Shown: one piece after another, positions 6,238 to 15,777 of the stretch | Layout of the letters: every line of letters begins with the position of its first letter | Numbering within the stretch: position 1 is the first letter of the stretch | From: Pseudooceanicola pacificus | GTDB lineage: Bacteria > Pseudomonadota > Alphaproteobacteria > Rhodobacterales > Rhodobacteraceae | Reading direction: 5' to 3' | DNA: 64,000 nucleotides | Assembly (NCBI RefSeq): GCF_009789075.1 | Contig: NZ_WNXQ01000005.1 | Coordinates: 186,001 to 250,000, forward strand | Made by a program: the position numbers and the translations under genes | The notes under the pieces: model-generated | The model's database searches: none | The model's input: only the letters and a program-made list of their open reading frames with translations | What the model was told of the DNA's origin: nothing

Positions 6238-8676
6238 CTACCCGAGATAGGCCCGCGAGAGATCCTGCGCGATCGCGGCCAGTGTGGTGCGCAGCCCGGC
6301 CAGCCGCTCGGCCGGCCAGTCCCCGGGGTCCGAGGCGGCAAGGTCGGTTTCCATCCGCAGCAGCGCGCGCCCCAGCGGCTGCAGGCGGCCATTGATCCGG
6401 GCGTCGGGCAGGCGGGCGGCATGGTCGCGCATCGCCTCGACCTGGAACAGGATCGAACGGGGGTTGTTCCCGTCCAGCGCCAGCAGGTCGACCACGGTGT
6501 CGGTGCTGCTGTCCACGCGGTAGCGACGGCGATGCGTCATCACGCTGTCGCCCAGCTCGATCAGCAGATCCAGGCTGCCTTCGGGGGCGTCCTTTTCGGT
6601 GAAGCACCCCAGCAGCATCGCCATGTGGTCGGCCCGCTCCAGCGCCCGGCCCAGCGACAGGAAGCGCCAGCCGGAAAAGCGGTACATGTTCTCGTGCACC
6701 AGGCCGGAAAAGCCGGTGATCTTGTGCAGCAGCACGCCCATGGCCCGGGCGCTGTCGTCGCCCGGATAGCTTTCCCCGTTGATCGCGCGGGCGGTGCGGG
6801 CGAGGTCGCGCAGCGCCGCCCAGGCGTCGACCGAGAACCGGTCGCGCACCTTGCCGGCGCAGATTTCCGCCGCGTCCAGCTGCGACAGCAGGGCGCCGGG
6901 GACGCGGTGTTCCGGCTCGATCCCCAGCCCGTCGAGGTAGTCGGCCAGCCCCGCCAGCTGCGGCGCCTCGGGGGTGCCGGTTTCGGCCAGCCGGGTGTGC
7001 CAGGCCCTGAGCAGGCGGATCGTGCCCTCGCAGCGTTCGACGTAGCGGCCCAGCCAGACCAGATTGTCCGCCGCGCGCGAGGGCAGGACGGATTGCGTGT
7101 CCCGCAGCCGGCCGCGTTCCAGCTGCATCAGGCTGTCCTGCGGGGTGGGCGTGTCGTTGACGATCCAGACGTCTGCCACCGATCCGCCGCGCTGCATGGC
7201 CAGCGCGGTCGCATCGCCGCTGCTGCCGATCCGGGCATAGCCGCCGGGCATGATCTTCCAGCCCTCGGGCGTGCGGGCGGCAAAGACCCGGACAGTCATC
7301 GGGCGCGGCACCAGCCGCCCCTCTTCCCAGGCCGGGGTGGTGGACAGGCTGACCGCCTCCTGCCCCACCAGGTCGGGGCCCTTGGCGGCGATCCAGTCGG
7401 CCAGCGGCAGGTGATGCCCCCCGGCGGCGGTGCTCTGGAACTTGCCGCCAAGCGCGGTGTCGGCCTCGACCGAGAAGGGCAGCGAGGTGGACAGGGCAGA
7501 GCCGATCATCATGCGTTCGGCATGGGCGGCGACATGGGCGCGTTCGGCGTCCTGCCCGCACCACCAGGTGGCGATATTCGGCAGCTTGAGCGGCGCGCCG
7601 TTCAGCGCCCGGTTGATGCGCGGCAGGAAGGCCATCAGCGCCCGGGTTTCCAGCACGCCCGCGCCCAGGGCGTTGACCATGGTCAGCGAGCCTTCGCGCA
7701 GCGCCGAGATCAGGCCGGGCGTGCCGATCTTGGAATGGCCGTTCAGCTCCATCGGGTCGGCGAAAGAGGCATCGAGCCGCCGCCAGAGCACCGACACCGG
7801 CTTGAGCCCCGCCACGGTGCGGACCATGACCTGCCCGTTCTGCACGGTCAGATCCTCGCCCTCCAGCAGCATCAGGCCCAGGTAGCGGGCGATGTAGGTA
7901 TGTTCGAAATAGGTGTCGGTCGACGGCCCCGGCGTCAGGATCGCGGGGCGGGCGTTGTGCGGGGCGCGGCCGGACTCGGTGGCCTCTTCGCGCAGCCCCT
8001 CCAGCGCGTCGCGGAAGGCGCGGAAGAAGCCCGCCAGCCGGGTGACGTTGGAACGGGCAAAGCTGTCGGGGAAGACCCGTGTGGTCGCCATGCGGTTTTC
8101 CAGCGCAAAGCCCGCGCCCGAGGGCGCCTGCGTCCGGTCGCCCAGAACGAACCACGACCCGTCGGGCGAGCGCCCGATCTCGAAGGCGAGGAAGTGCAGG
8201 AAATGCCCGCCCGCCGGCCGGATGCCGACCATCGGGCGCAGCCATTCCGGGCTCTGCCCGATCAGCGAGGCAGGCAGCGATCCGTTGTCGACCAGCTGGC
8301 GCGGGCCGTAGAGGTCGGCGACCACCTGTTCCAGCAGCTCGGCCCGCTGGGTCAGGCCATCCGCGATCTCGGCCCATTCCGAGGCATGCAGGATCACCGG
8401 GATATGGCTGAGCGGCCAGTCGCGTTCCGCCTTGGCGTTTTCCGAATAGTGGCGGAAATAGACCCCGGCATCGCGCAGGTAGAGATCACCCCGGGCAAAC
8501 AGCGCGGGGATCTCGCGCGCCGGCATTTCGGCCAGCTGCAGGATGAAGCGCGTCCAGACCGGGCGCATCTGGCCGTTGCGGTCCAGCAGTTCGTCGGCCA
8601 CGCCCGGGGGCACGGCATAGTCGCGCAGCAGTTGGGCGATGCGGCCCGTGTCCTGGTTCACCGCCTGCTCCCTCAT
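6238..8676 (-). CDS. Fused circularly permuted ATP-grasp / alpha-E domain protein
   Basis: An 812-residue fusion. Residues about 30-490 form a circularly permuted type 2 ATP-grasp (DUF404/DUF407): landmarks are FVLGDRTQAPSGAGFALENR, ILTPGPSTDTYFEHTYIARYLG, VLWRRLDASFADP and PRPMTVRVFAARTPEGWKIMPGG. From about residue 508 (SRAADNLVWLGRYVERCEG) to the end is an all-helical alpha-E domain (DUF403). ATP-grasp enzymes of this class are predicted amide-bond-forming ligases; alpha-E accompanies them without a known activity. The two domains are separate genes at 12550-14924, giving a direct internal comparison. In the fused copy the glycine-rich loop KEVHGSGGYG of the split enzyme appears to be missing (corresponding region reads TALGGKFQSTAAGGHHLP), so its catalytic competence is open. 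Confidence 0.9.
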   Translation of the reverse strand: MREQAVNQDTGRIAQLLRDYAVPPGVADELLDRNGQMRPVWTRFILQLAEMPAREIPALFARGDLYLRDAGVYFRHYSENAKAERDWPLSHIPVILHASEWAEIADGLTQRAELLEQVVADLYGPRQLVDNGSLPASLIGQSPEWLRPMVGIRPAGGHFLHFLAFEIGRSPDGSWFVLGDRTQAPSGAGFALENRMATTRVFPDSFARSNVTRLAGFFRAFRDALEGLREEATESGRAPHNARPAILTPGPSTDTYFEHTYIARYLGLMLLEGEDLTVQNGQVMVRTVAGLKPVSVLWRRLDASFADPMELNGHSKIGTPGLISALREGSLTMVNALGAGVLETRALMAFLPRINRALNGAPLKLPNIATWWCGQDAERAHVAAHAERMMIGSALSTSLPFSVEADTALGGKFQSTAAGGHHLPLADWIAAKGPDLVGQEAVSLSTTPAWEEGRLVPRPMTVRVFAARTPEGWKIMPGGYARIGSSGDATALAMQRGGSVADVWIVNDTPTPQDSLMQLERGRLRDTQSVLPSRAADNLVWLGRYVERCEGTIRLLRAWHTRLAETGTPEAPQLAGLADYLDGLGIEPEHRVPGALLSQLDAAEICAGKVRDRFSVDAWAALRDLARTARAINGESYPGDDSARAMGVLLHKITGFSGLVHENMYRFSGWRFLSLGRALERADHMAMLLGCFTEKDAPEGSLDLLIELGDSVMTHRRRYRVDSSTDTVVDLLALDGNNPRSILFQVEAMRDHAARLPDARINGRLQPLGRALLRMETDLAASDPGDWPAERLAGLRTTLAAIAQDLSRAYLG

Positions 8677-8811
8677 CCCGCGCGCCCGCAGACCATCCGG
8701 GCCCGGCAGGCCGCACGGTTCCCGCAGGCCATCCGGTCCCGGCGGCGCAGGGCAGCGGCCAGGCAGCCCGGACGGCGGGCAGGGGACCCGGCAGCCCGGG
8801 CGGCCAAGTTG
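8677..8811 (-). repeat. Short GC-rich spacer with internal repeats
   Basis: 135 bases between the DUF2126 gene and the fused ATP-grasp gene. They hold two copies of a 20-base unit about 40 bases apart (GCAGACCATCCGGGCCCGGC and GCAGGCCATCCGGTCCCGGC), then further GGC/CCG-rich variants. No gene is visible. It is another case of an expanded intra-operon spacer. Confidence 0.5.
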
Positions 8812-11800
8812 TCAGACCCCCGGCGCGCGCCTGAGGTCGAGGGTCGTCGGAAATTCCGGGTGCCCCTCGTCCGGCGCGGGTTGATAGGGGGCCGGCGTGT
8901 GGCCCATCGGCTGGAACCGGGCCAGGCGGCGGGCCTCGGCCTCGTTCCCGTTGACCGGGAAGGTGTCGTAGTTGCGCCCGCCCGGGTGGGCGACGTGATA
9001 GGTGCAGCCGCCAAGCGCGCGGCCGGTCCAGGTGTCGTAGATGTCGAAATGCAGCGGCGCGTTGACCGGCAGCACCGGGTGCAGCGCCTCGGCCGGCTGC
9101 CAGGCCTTGAAGCGCACGCCGCCGACATAGGTTCCCGCCTCGCCGGTTTCGACCAGGGGCACCTTGCGCTGGTTGCAGTGCACCGCGTAGCGGCCCGGAT
9201 GGGCGGTGATCAGCTTGGCCTGCAGCCGCTCGACCGAACTGTCGGTATAGCGCACCGTGCCGCCGATGGCCCCGGTTTCGCCCAGCACGTGCCAGGGTTC
9301 CAGCGCCTGGCGCAGTTCCAGGGTGACACCCTCGTAGGTGACTTCGCCGCAGAAGGGGAAGCGGAATTCGGACTGGGCGACGAACCATTCGGGTTCCACG
9401 TCGAACCCGTGGTCGGCCAGGTCGCGCAGGATGTCCTTGAAGTCTTCCCAGACGAAATGGGGCAGCATGTAGCGGTCATGCAGCACGGTGCCCCAGCGGA
9501 CCGGCTTGCCCTTGATCGGGGCGTGCCACAGCCGGGCGATGATGGCGCGGATCAGCACCTGCTGGGCCAGCGACATCTTGGCATCCGGCGGCATCTCGAA
9601 GCCGCGGAATTCGATCAGTCCCAGCCGGCCGGTGGGGCCATCGGGCGAAAACAGCTTGTCGATGCAGATCTCGGCCCGATGGGTGTTGCCGGTCACGTCG
9701 GTCAGCATGTTGCGGAACAGCCGGTCGACCAGCCAGGGCGGGGGCTGCTGCCCCTCGCCGGGATCGGGCACCTGCGCCAGCGCCATTTCCAGCTCGTAGA
9801 GCGTGTCGTGCCGGGCCTCGTCGATCCGCGGGGCCTGGCTGGTCGGGCCGATGAACAGGCCCGAGAAGAAATACGACAGCGACGGGTGTCGCAGCCAGTA
9901 GAGCACCAGCGAGCGCAGCAGGTCCGGCCGCCGCAGGAAGGGGGAATCGTTGGGTGTCGCGCCGCCGACAACCACGTGGTTGCCGCCGCCGGTGCCGGTG
10001 TGGCGGCCGTCGATCATGAACTTGTCCGCGCCCAGGCGGCAGGCGCGCGCCTCTTCATAGATCGCCTGGGTGGTGGCGACGCAGTCTTCCCAGTTGTGGG
10101 CGGGGTGGATGTTCACCTCGATCACGCCCGGATCGGGGGCGACGCGGATCACGTTCATCCGGGGATCGTGCGGCGGGGCGTAGCCCTCGATATGCACCGG
10201 CAGGCCCAGCTTCTTGGCCGCGCGTTCGGCGGCGGCGATCAGGTCCAGGTAATCCTCGATGCTTTCGACCGGGGGCATGAAGACGCAGAGCCGCCCGTCA
10301 CGCGGTTCCACCGACAGCGCGGTGCGCACCGAGCCGCCCATCTCGGTGATCTCCTGTTCGATCACATCCTGAACCGACGACTGCTCCTTGGGTGCCGACA
10401 CCGGCTGCGCCCGCTCGGGCGTGGAGTCGGGCATCTCGGCCTCGGCGTGGTAATCGGGCAGGTCGCCGCGTTCGACCGTGGGATCGACGATATAGGTGTA
10501 GGGATATTGCGACGGCGGCACATAGGGTAGGGTGCCCAGCGGAAGGCGGTAGCCGACCGGGCTGTCGCCGGGGACCAGGTAGATATGCCCGCGCCGCAGC
10601 TTCCACTTCTCGGACCGCCAGCGGCGGCCCGTGGCGCGCGACTGCCAGGCCTGGATCGGCAGGATGTAGCCCGAAGGCGTGGTCAGCCCGCGTTCAAAGA
10701 CCCGCGCGATGCGGTGGCGCTCCTCGGGGTCCTTCAGCTTGGAATTCTCGGGCGTCACATTCTCGGGCAGGTTGCCTTCCTTGATGATCCACTCGGCCGG
10801 ATCCTCGAAGGCGGGATAGACGTAGTCGCCGCCGACCTGCAGATCCTCGGCGATGGCCGACAGCAGGGCCTTGGCATCATCCGGTCCGGCGCCGGTCTGC
10901 GCATCCTCGGTCGCCACGAGCGATTCATCGGACCAGATCGGCTTGCCGTCGCCCCGCCAGTAGAGCGAGAAGGTCCAGCGCGGCAGCGTCTCGCCCGGAT
11001 ACCACTTGCCCTGGCCGTAATGCAGGAACCCGCCGGGGGCGAAGCGGTCGCGCAGGCGGCGGATCAGCTGATCGGCCAGCCCGCGTTTCTGCGGACCCAC
11101 GGCGGCGGTGTTCCACTCGGCGCTTTCGAAATCGTCGATGGTGACAAAGGTCGGCTCGCCCCCCATCGTCAGGCGCACGTCGCCGGCGGCCAGGCTTTCG
11201 TCGACCTTGCGGCCAAGCGCGTTCAGCCGGTCCCAGGCCTCGTCGCTGAAGGGTTTGGTGATCCGGGGGTGTTCGCTGACCCGCGTGACCTTCATGTCAA
11301 AGGCAAAATCGACCTCGGCATAGGAGGCCATGCCCGAGATCGGCGCGGCGGTGCGGTAATGCGGCGTGGCGGCCAGCGGGATATGGCTTTCCCCCGCAAG
11401 CAGGCCCGAGGTCGGATCCATGCCGATCCAGCCCGCGCCGGGCAGGAAGACCTCGACCCAGGCATGCAGGTCGGTGAAATCGACATCCGTGCCCGAAGGG
11501 CCGTCGAGCGATTTCAGGTCCGGTTTCAGCTGGATCAGGTAGCCCGAGACGAAGCGCGCGGCAAAGCCGAGGTTGCGCAGGCATTGCACCAGCAGCCACG
11601 AGCTGTCGCGGCACGACCCCGAGACGCGCTGCAGCGTTTCCTCGGGCGTCTGCACGCCCGGCTCCATCCGGATGGTGTAATCGACGTGGTTCGCGACAAA
11701 GGCGTTCAGCGTCACCAGGAAATCCACCGTGCGCTTGTGATCGCGCGGGATGGTTTTCATGAACCGTTCCAGCAGCGGGCCCATCGGTTCCGGCGTCATG

Positions 11801-12150
11801 TAGATCGACAGGTCGGTGCCCAGGTCGGCGGGGTACTGGAACGGCCATTCCTCGGCCGTGTCCTCGACGAAGAAGTCGAAGGGGTTGTAGACCGACATGT
11901 CGGCGACCAGGTCGACCTCGATCTTGAACTCGCGCACCGGTTCGGGAAAGACGAAGCGCGCCAGCCAGTTGCCGTAAGGGTCCTGCTGATGGTTCACGAA
12001 ATGCCCGCCGGGGCTGACCTTGAGCGAATGGGAAATCACCCGCGTGCGCGAATGCGGTGCCGGCCGCAACCGGATGACCTGGGGCGACAGGGTCACCGGA
12101 CGGTCATATTTGTAATGGGTCAGGTGATAGATCGCGGCGTTGATCGACAT
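8812..12150 (-). CDS. Large transglutaminase / DUF2126 protein
   Basis: A 1112-residue protein. Residues 1-95 are a transglutaminase N-terminal beta domain ([21 protein letters not shown]). About 140-260 is the transglutaminase core with C180 (SGSCRDSSW), H229 (DLHAWVEV) and D245 (GMDPTSG). From about 300 to the end is the DUF2126 region, including [26 protein letters not shown], and the histidine-rich [16 protein letters not shown], which resembles the catalytic region of carboxylate-amine ligases of the glutamine synthetase-like type. The ATG at 12150 has AAGGA six bases upstream; 17 further codons to 12201 are open but lack support. First gene of the minus-strand operon. Confidence 0.92.
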   Translation of the reverse strand: MSINAAIYHLTHYKYDRPVTLSPQVIRLRPAPHSRTRVISHSLKVSPGGHFVNHQQDPYGNWLARFVFPEPVREFKIEVDLVADMSVYNPFDFFVEDTAEEWPFQYPADLGTDLSIYMTPEPMGPLLERFMKTIPRDHKRTVDFLVTLNAFVANHVDYTIRMEPGVQTPEETLQRVSGSCRDSSWLLVQCLRNLGFAARFVSGYLIQLKPDLKSLDGPSGTDVDFTDLHAWVEVFLPGAGWIGMDPTSGLLAGESHIPLAATPHYRTAAPISGMASYAEVDFAFDMKVTRVSEHPRITKPFSDEAWDRLNALGRKVDESLAAGDVRLTMGGEPTFVTIDDFESAEWNTAAVGPQKRGLADQLIRRLRDRFAPGGFLHYGQGKWYPGETLPRWTFSLYWRGDGKPIWSDESLVATEDAQTGAGPDDAKALLSAIAEDLQVGGDYVYPAFEDPAEWIIKEGNLPENVTPENSKLKDPEERHRIARVFERGLTTPSGYILPIQAWQSRATGRRWRSEKWKLRRGHIYLVPGDSPVGYRLPLGTLPYVPPSQYPYTYIVDPTVERGDLPDYHAEAEMPDSTPERAQPVSAPKEQSSVQDVIEQEITEMGGSVRTALSVEPRDGRLCVFMPPVESIEDYLDLIAAAERAAKKLGLPVHIEGYAPPHDPRMNVIRVAPDPGVIEVNIHPAHNWEDCVATTQAIYEEARACRLGADKFMIDGRHTGTGGGNHVVVGGATPNDSPFLRRPDLLRSLVLYWLRHPSLSYFFSGLFIGPTSQAPRIDEARHDTLYELEMALAQVPDPGEGQQPPPWLVDRLFRNMLTDVTGNTHRAEICIDKLFSPDGPTGRLGLIEFRGFEMPPDAKMSLAQQVLIRAIIARLWHAPIKGKPVRWGTVLHDRYMLPHFVWEDFKDILRDLADHGFDVEPEWFVAQSEFRFPFCGEVTYEGVTLELRQALEPWHVLGETGAIGGTVRYTDSSVERLQAKLITAHPGRYAVHCNQRKVPLVETGEAGTYVGGVRFKAWQPAEALHPVLPVNAPLHFDIYDTWTGRALGGCTYHVAHPGGRNYDTFPVNGNEAEARRLARFQPMGHTPAPYQPAPDEGHPEFPTTLDLRRAPGV

Positions 12151-12549
12151 GGTATTCCTTTGGGCATCCCGGTCCCAGGCGGACGAACCCCTGCATGACA
12201 CGGTGCGGATGATGCGGCAAGCAAGGGCTTGACGGTCATTGCCATTCCATACCCCGCCAGAGGATCAAAAAACAGGCTTTCCTGCGGCGCTGCGGCATGA
12301 CTTTGTCGCGCCGGGGCCGCGCGGACAAGGCTCTGGTCGCGCGCAAAAAGCGGGCTAGGGTAAAGAGATAGGTGCAAGCGGCCCGCACGATTCGGTCAGG
12401 GGTTGTGTGAGTGCAGGAATTGCGCAAGATCATGGCAGAAGGGCCTTGCCGCGAGCAATACGCCAGATCGCGGGCAGGTCGCCCTCGCCAACCGGCCAAT
12501 GACCTGCAAGGATCGAGGCAATGGCCCTGAGAGGGATGCAAGGGGTGGT
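12151..12549. promoter_or_regulatory. Divergent intergenic region between the two ATP-grasp modules
   Basis: 399 bases without a gene, lying between the divergent start codons of the DUF2126 gene and the split ATP-grasp gene, so both promoters must be here or nearby. The middle (about 12225-12380) is less GC-rich than its flanks. A TTGACG hexamer occurs at 12229-12234, but no convincing -10 box lies at the right distance, so I do not assign a promoter. No terminator or clear operator palindrome was found. Confidence 0.5.
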
Positions 12550-13977
12550 ATGACCAACGGAAAGTTCTTTGACGAGATGAGCGAGGCAGGCGGCGCGCCG
12601 CGTGCCCCATATGCCCGGTACGCGGACTGGTTCTCGGGAGAGGACCCGAAATCGCTGCTGAAGAAATCGGCCGAGGCCGAGACCTTCTTTCGCCGAATAG
12701 GCATCACTTTCAACGTCTACGGACAATCCGAAGCCGACGAGCGGCTGATCCCCTTCGACATCGTGCCCCGCATCATCGCCGCCAGCGAATGGCGCCAGCT
12801 GGAACGCGGGATCGAACAGCGGGTGAGGGCGATCAACGCCTTTCTCGCGGATATCTACAACAAGCAGGAAATCCTGAAATCCGGGCGCCTGCCGGCGCAT
12901 ATCATCAGCGGAAACGAGGCCTATCTGCCGCAGATGGTCGGCGTCTCGCCGCCGGGCGGGGTCTATACCCATATCGTCGGCACCGACCTGGTGCGCACTG
13001 GCGAAAACCAGTTCTACGTGCTGGAAGACAATGCCCGCACGCCCTCCGGTGTCAGCTATATGCTGGAAAACCGCGAGACCATGCTGCAGATGTTCCCCGA
13101 GCTGTTCACCCAGATGCGGGTCAAGCCGGTGTCGTCCTATCCGGCCGAGCTGCGCCGCTCGCTCAGCGAAAGCGCCCCGCCGGGATGCACCTCGGCCAAG
13201 CCGACGCTGGCGGTGCTGACCCCGGGGATCCACAACTCCGCCTATTTTGAACACAGCTTCCTGGCCGATCAGATGGGGGCCGAGCTGGTGGAGGCCAGCG
13301 ATCTGCGCATCGTCGACGGCAAGGTCGCGATGCGCACGATTCGGGGCTACAAGCCGATCGACGTGATCTATCGCCGGGTCGACGACGCCTTCCTCGACCC
13401 GCTGAACTTCAACCCGGAATCCCTGCTGGGCGTGCCGGGGATCATGGATGTCTACCGGGCGGGCAACATCACCATCGCCAACGCCCCGGGCACCGGGATC
13501 GCCGACGACAAGGCGCTGTATTCCTACATGCCCGATATCGTCGAGTTCTACACCGGCGAGAAAGCCATCCTGCAGAACGTGCCGACCTGGCGCTGCTCGG
13601 AAGAGGACAGCCTGAAATACGTGCTGGACCACCTCGCCGAACTGGTGGTGAAGGAGGTCCACGGCTCGGGCGGTTACGGCATGCTGGTCGGGCCCGCCGC
13701 CTCCAAGAAGGAGCTGGCCGAATTCGAGGCCAAGCTGCGGGCGCGGCCCGGGAACTACATCGCCCAGCCCACGCTGGCGCTGTCGACGGTGCCGATCATG
13801 ACGCAGAAGGGGCTGGCCCCGCGCCATGTCGACCTGCGCCCCTTCGTGCTGGTGTCGCCCAAGAAGATACATATCACGGCAGGCGGCCTGACCCGCGTGG
13901 CGCTGAAGGAGGGATCGCTGGTCGTGAACTCCTCGCAGGGCGGCGGGACGAAAGACACCTGGGTTCTGGGGGATTGA
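12550..13977 (+). CDS. Circularly permuted ATP-grasp type 2 protein (stand-alone)
   Basis: A 475-residue DUF404/DUF407 protein without an alpha-E extension. Features in order: IPFDIVPRIIAASEWRQLE, DIYNKQEILKSG, FYVLEDNARTPSGVSYMLENR (acidic metal/ATP region), VLTPGIHNSAYFEHSFLADQ, DVIYRRVDDAFLDPL, the glycine-rich nucleotide loop KEVHGSGGYGMLVGP, and HVDLRPFVLVSPKKIHITAGG. Predicted ATP-dependent peptide/amide ligase. The ATG at 12550 is chosen to match family N-termini (MTNGKFFDEM); upstream codons to 12403 are open but unlikely. Its stop overlaps the ATG of the alpha-E gene by one base, so the two are translationally coupled. Confidence 0.93.
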   Translation: MTNGKFFDEMSEAGGAPRAPYARYADWFSGEDPKSLLKKSAEAETFFRRIGITFNVYGQSEADERLIPFDIVPRIIAASEWRQLERGIEQRVRAINAFLADIYNKQEILKSGRLPAHIISGNEAYLPQMVGVSPPGGVYTHIVGTDLVRTGENQFYVLEDNARTPSGVSYMLENRETMLQMFPELFTQMRVKPVSSYPAELRRSLSESAPPGCTSAKPTLAVLTPGIHNSAYFEHSFLADQMGAELVEASDLRIVDGKVAMRTIRGYKPIDVIYRRVDDAFLDPLNFNPESLLGVPGIMDVYRAGNITIANAPGTGIADDKALYSYMPDIVEFYTGEKAILQNVPTWRCSEEDSLKYVLDHLAELVVKEVHGSGGYGMLVGPAASKKELAEFEAKLRARPGNYIAQPTLALSTVPIMTQKGLAPRHVDLRPFVLVSPKKIHITAGGLTRVALKEGSLVVNSSQGGGTKDTWVLGD

Positions 13978-14924
13978 TGCCGATGCTTGGACGTACCGCT
14001 GGCGGCCTCTTCTGGATGTTCCGCTATCTCGAACGCAGCGAGAATACCGCGCGCATGCTCGACACCGGGTTCCGGATCGCGCTGACCGGCTCGCAGCAGG
14101 CCGAATCCGAATGGGAAAGCATCGTCACCACATCCGGGGCGCGCGATCTCTACCTGCAGAAATACGACAGTTTCGACCAGGCGCATGTGATCAACTTCCT
14201 GCTGCGCGACAAGGACAACCCCTCGTCGATCCTGTCCTCGATCGAGGCGGCGCGCTCGAATGCGCGCATGGTGCGCACGGCGCTGTCCTCCGAGGTCTGG
14301 GAGGCCACCAACGAGACCTGGATGCTGCTCAAGCAGACCCTGGCCCGGCAGGTGTCGGTCAAGAACCTGGCCGAGGTGCTGACCTCGGTCCGGCAGCAGT
14401 CGAGCCTGGTGCGCGGTGCCCTGCACGGCACCATGCTGCGCAACGAGATCTTCGATTTCGCCCGGATCGGCACTTTCGTCGAGCGGGCGGACAACACCGC
14501 GCGAATCCTCGACGTGAAATACTACGTGCTGCTGCCCTCGGCCGCCTTCGTCGGCTCGTCGATGGACAATGCCCAGTGGGAGACGATCCTGCGCTCGGTC
14601 TCGGCCTTCCGGTCGTTCCGCTGGCTGAACGAATCCGACAGCTCGCCCAAGGCCATCGCGGCCTTCCTGATCCTGGACAAGCGGATGCCGCGCTCGCTCG
14701 CCTTCTGCTATGCCAAGCTGGCGGGCAACCTGGCCTATCTGTCGCAAAAGCACGCGGGCACGCTGCCCAGCCTGGAGATCGCGCAGCAGACCTATGCCAA
14801 GCTGAACGACAGGGAAATCGACTCGATCTTCGACGAGGGGTTGCACGAGTTCCTGGAAAGCAGCATCAGTGATACCGCCCGGCTGGCCAGCCAGATTCAG
14901 GAAGACTTCCGCTTCTACGGGTGA
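13977..14924 (+). CDS. Alpha-E domain protein (DUF403)
   Basis: A 315-residue all-helical protein, with the N-terminal LGRTAGGLFWMFRYLERSENTARMLDTG and a C-terminal half containing FDFARIGTFVERADNTARILDVKYYVLLP, which reads as an internal echo of the N-terminal helix motif. The family always travels with circularly permuted ATP-grasp and transglutaminase genes and has no proven activity; a structural or substrate-presenting role is inferred. The start is ATG 13977, sharing its A with the upstream stop; an in-frame TTG (13974) and ATG (13983) are alternatives. Homologous to the C-terminal third of the 812-residue fusion on the other strand. Confidence 0.92.
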   Translation: MPMLGRTAGGLFWMFRYLERSENTARMLDTGFRIALTGSQQAESEWESIVTTSGARDLYLQKYDSFDQAHVINFLLRDKDNPSSILSSIEAARSNARMVRTALSSEVWEATNETWMLLKQTLARQVSVKNLAEVLTSVRQQSSLVRGALHGTMLRNEIFDFARIGTFVERADNTARILDVKYYVLLPSAAFVGSSMDNAQWETILRSVSAFRSFRWLNESDSSPKAIAAFLILDKRMPRSLAFCYAKLAGNLAYLSQKHAGTLPSLEIAQQTYAKLNDREIDSIFDEGLHEFLESSISDTARLASQIQEDFRFYG

Positions 14925-14939
14925 ACGGGGAGCGTTGCG

Positions 14940-15740
14940 ATGCGGCTGAAGATTTCTCACAAGACCACCTACACCTACGACAAGCCGGTGTATTACGCGC
15001 TGCAGCAGATCCGGCTGACACCGCGCACGGCCGACGGTCAGAAGGTGCTGAACTGGACCTCGACCTTCACCGGGGGCGAGCGACAGGTCAGCTTTGAGGA
15101 CCAGTTCCGCAACCCGGTGGACCTGGTGCTGATGGCCGGGACCGAAAAGCTGGAGATCGTGTCGGAAGGCGAAGTCGAGGTCGAGGACCGCAACGGCGTC
15201 GTCGGCATGGGCAAGGGGCTGATGCCGCTGTGGGTCTTCATGCCCAAGACGGCGGCCACCTCTCCCGGTCCGCAGCTGCGCAAGCTGGTGAAACCGTTCG
15301 AGAAACAGGTGGCCGAGGATCAGCTGGCCACGATGCACCGCCTGTCCGAGGCGATTGGCGAAGCGGTGGAATACACCGTCGGGGCCACCACCTCGGCCAC
15401 CACGGCGGAAGAGGCCGTTGTCGCGGGCAAGGGGGTCTGCCAGGACCATGCCCATGTGATGATCACCGCCGCCCGCCTGCTGGGCCGCCCGGCGCGCTAT
15501 GTCTCGGGCTATCTGCTGATGGAGGGCGTGACCGAACAGGACGCCACCCACGCCTGGTGCGAGATCTTCATCGAGCGGCTTGGCTGGGTCGGCTTCGACG
15601 TGTCGAACGCCGTCTGCCCCGATGACCGCTACGTGCGTGTCGCCGTGGGCCGCGACTATGCCGATGCGGCACCAGTGCACGGGCTGCGGCAGGGCGATGC
15701 GCAAGAAGAGCTTTGCGTTTCCCTGCAGGTTCAGCAATAG
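14940..15740 (+). CDS. Transglutaminase family protein (Anbu operon)
   Basis: A 266-residue protein with an N-terminal beta domain (MRLKISHKTTYTYDKPVYYALQ begins it) and a transglutaminase core. The apparent triad is C167 (GVCQDHAH), H204 (DATHAWCEI) and D220 (GFDVSNAV). It follows the alpha-E gene by 15 bases with a GGGAG ribosome site. Likely an amidohydrolase acting on the product or substrate of the neighbouring ATP-grasp ligase. It is the counterpart of the minus-strand gene at 5343-6230. Confidence 0.92.
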   Translation: MRLKISHKTTYTYDKPVYYALQQIRLTPRTADGQKVLNWTSTFTGGERQVSFEDQFRNPVDLVLMAGTEKLEIVSEGEVEVEDRNGVVGMGKGLMPLWVFMPKTAATSPGPQLRKLVKPFEKQVAEDQLATMHRLSEAIGEAVEYTVGATTSATTAEEAVVAGKGVCQDHAHVMITAARLLGRPARYVSGYLLMEGVTEQDATHAWCEIFIERLGWVGFDVSNAVCPDDRYVRVAVGRDYADAAPVHGLRQGDAQEELCVSLQVQQ

Positions 15741-15777
15741 ACTCCGCCGGTCGAGTCGAAAGGTTCAGAGGCGGAAC

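Noticed and set aside
6232..10530. A 1432-codon open frame on the plus strand.
   Set aside because: It lies antisense to the fused ATP-grasp and DUF2126 genes, which have strong domain matches. Long antisense frames are expected in very GC-rich coding DNA; the peptide is rich in R, G, P, Q, H with no domain.
12229..12257. TTGACG as a -35 box of a promoter for the ATP-grasp modules.
   Set aside because: No sequence resembling TATAAT lies 16-18 bases away on the plus strand.
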